Source: Bacteroidota bacterium
GTDB lineage: Bacteria; Bacteroidota; Bacteroidia; B-17B0; Aurantibacillaceae
Assembly (NCBI GenBank): GCA_013298715.1
Contig: JAAFIQ010000003.1
Coordinates: 1-64,000, forward strand
Direction of reading: 5' to 3'
Length of the DNA: 64,000 nucleotides
Shown: positions 63,805 through 64,000 of the stretch, one piece after another
How the letters are laid out: every line of letters starts with the position of its first letter
Numbering within the stretch: the first letter of the stretch is position 1
Position numbers and translations under genes: made by a program
The notes under the pieces: generated by a model
Told to the model about the DNA's origin: nothing
The model's input: the letters and a program-made list of their open reading frames with translations, nothing else
The model's database searches: none

Positions 63805-64000
63805 CCGCTTCCTCCATATAATTTTCTATAGGCGCACAACTACATACTAAATTTCTATCGCCATAAGCATTATCAACACGGGCAACGCTTGGCCAAAATT
63901 TATTTGCTTTTACATACGGTAATGGAAAGGCAGCTTTTTCACGGCTATAAGGCTTATCGTAATTATCTGATATAATTAATTTTGCGGTATGAGGTGCATT
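63794..64000 (-). CDS. gcvP: Glycine dehydrogenase (decarboxylating), C-terminal end (runs off the right edge)
   Basis: The last 68 codons on the minus strand read [20 protein letters not shown], then [20 protein letters not shown], then [20 protein letters not shown] and a short end. This is the well-conserved C-terminus of the PLP-dependent P protein of the glycine cleavage system. The stop at 63794 overlaps the TTG start of the TPR protein. Nothing else of the glycine system is in the window. Confidence 0.95.
   Translation of the reverse strand, partial: NAPHTAKLIISDNYDKPYSREKAAFPLPYVKANKFWPSVARVDNAYGDRNLVCSCAPIENYMEEAVAG

Noticed and set aside
1-64000. tRNA, rRNA, CRISPR, prophage or full insertion sequence
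   Set aside because: No cloverleaf with CCA, rRNA core, spacer array, integrase or transposase reading frame was noticed on either strand by reading.

Overview
The window is AT-rich, gene-dense DNA from a member of the Bacteroidota, most likely a free-living, aerobic, gliding-lineage organism (Flavobacteriia/Cytophagia-like). The evidence is the lpxC-fabZ fusion, a GldA-type ABC ATPase, PorP/SprF and OmpA/PorE-like proteins, type A and type B secretion-system-9 (T9SS) C-terminal sorting domains, SprB and PKD repeats, TAnnTTTG -7 promoter boxes, and catabolic dioxygenases for tryptophan and tyrosine. No rRNA, tRNA, CRISPR array, transposase or phage gene was seen.

Layout. 1-10.9 kb (minus strand): secreted repeat proteins, with a partial SprB-repeat protein and a cysteine-less thioredoxin-like partner, then a classical adhesin - PorP/SprF - OmpA (PorE-like) cluster. 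11-17.4 kb (minus): envelope genes, with an orphan ABC ATPase, lpxA, lpxC-fabZ, a SpoIID protein, lpxB and surE. 17.5-22.8 kb: a zinc membrane peptidase, gldA, kynA, an NtrC-like regulator without its DNA-binding domain, and a Ppx/GppA phosphatase. 22.9-31.8 kb (plus): a T9SS subtilisin, a saccharopine dehydrogenase-like enzyme, a tandem-repeat beta-flower-like protein, HPPD and a DEAD-box helicase. 31.9-37.4 kb: a SAM-I (S-box) riboswitch with terminator that leads not directly into metH but into an AlbA_2/RecG-like ATP-binding protein and a short SSDI-repeat ORF, which sit between riboswitch and metH. 37.5-39.6 kb: a three-gene accessory patch (UVR-motif protein, unknown protein with a probable 5' frameshift, WYL-type regulator). 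39.6-47.1 kb: rhomboid, queuosine-precursor transporter, fluoride channel, NlpC/P60 and M48 peptidases, a barrel-like protein, a propeller lipoprotein and an S66 peptidase. 47.1-47.7 kb: a repeat-rich gap with the second copy of a dispersed repeat (first copy at 18.2 kb) and a 281-bp MITE-like element. 47.7-56.7 kb: CcmB, an M1 peptidase fused to a probable Omp85-like barrel, a zinc-ribbon membrane protein and a giant TraB/GumN protein. 56.7-60 kb: an AAA ATPase/DUF234 gene behind three evenly spaced palindromic operators, and a TetR-SDR pair. 60.2-64 kb (minus): a TlpA-like lipoprotein, two proteins that end in the same SpoIIE-linker helix but lack the phosphatase domain, and the 3' end of gcvP.

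The strongest less ordinary observations are: the SAM-I riboswitch operon with an AlbA_2 gene ahead of metH; a heptameric A AAA AAA slip site at that gene's stop codon that would fuse on a SSDI-repeat tail; the triple operator array; the nested-palindrome MITE; the WYL patch; and the peptidase-barrel fusion. All calls come from reading the sequence. No database search was run.
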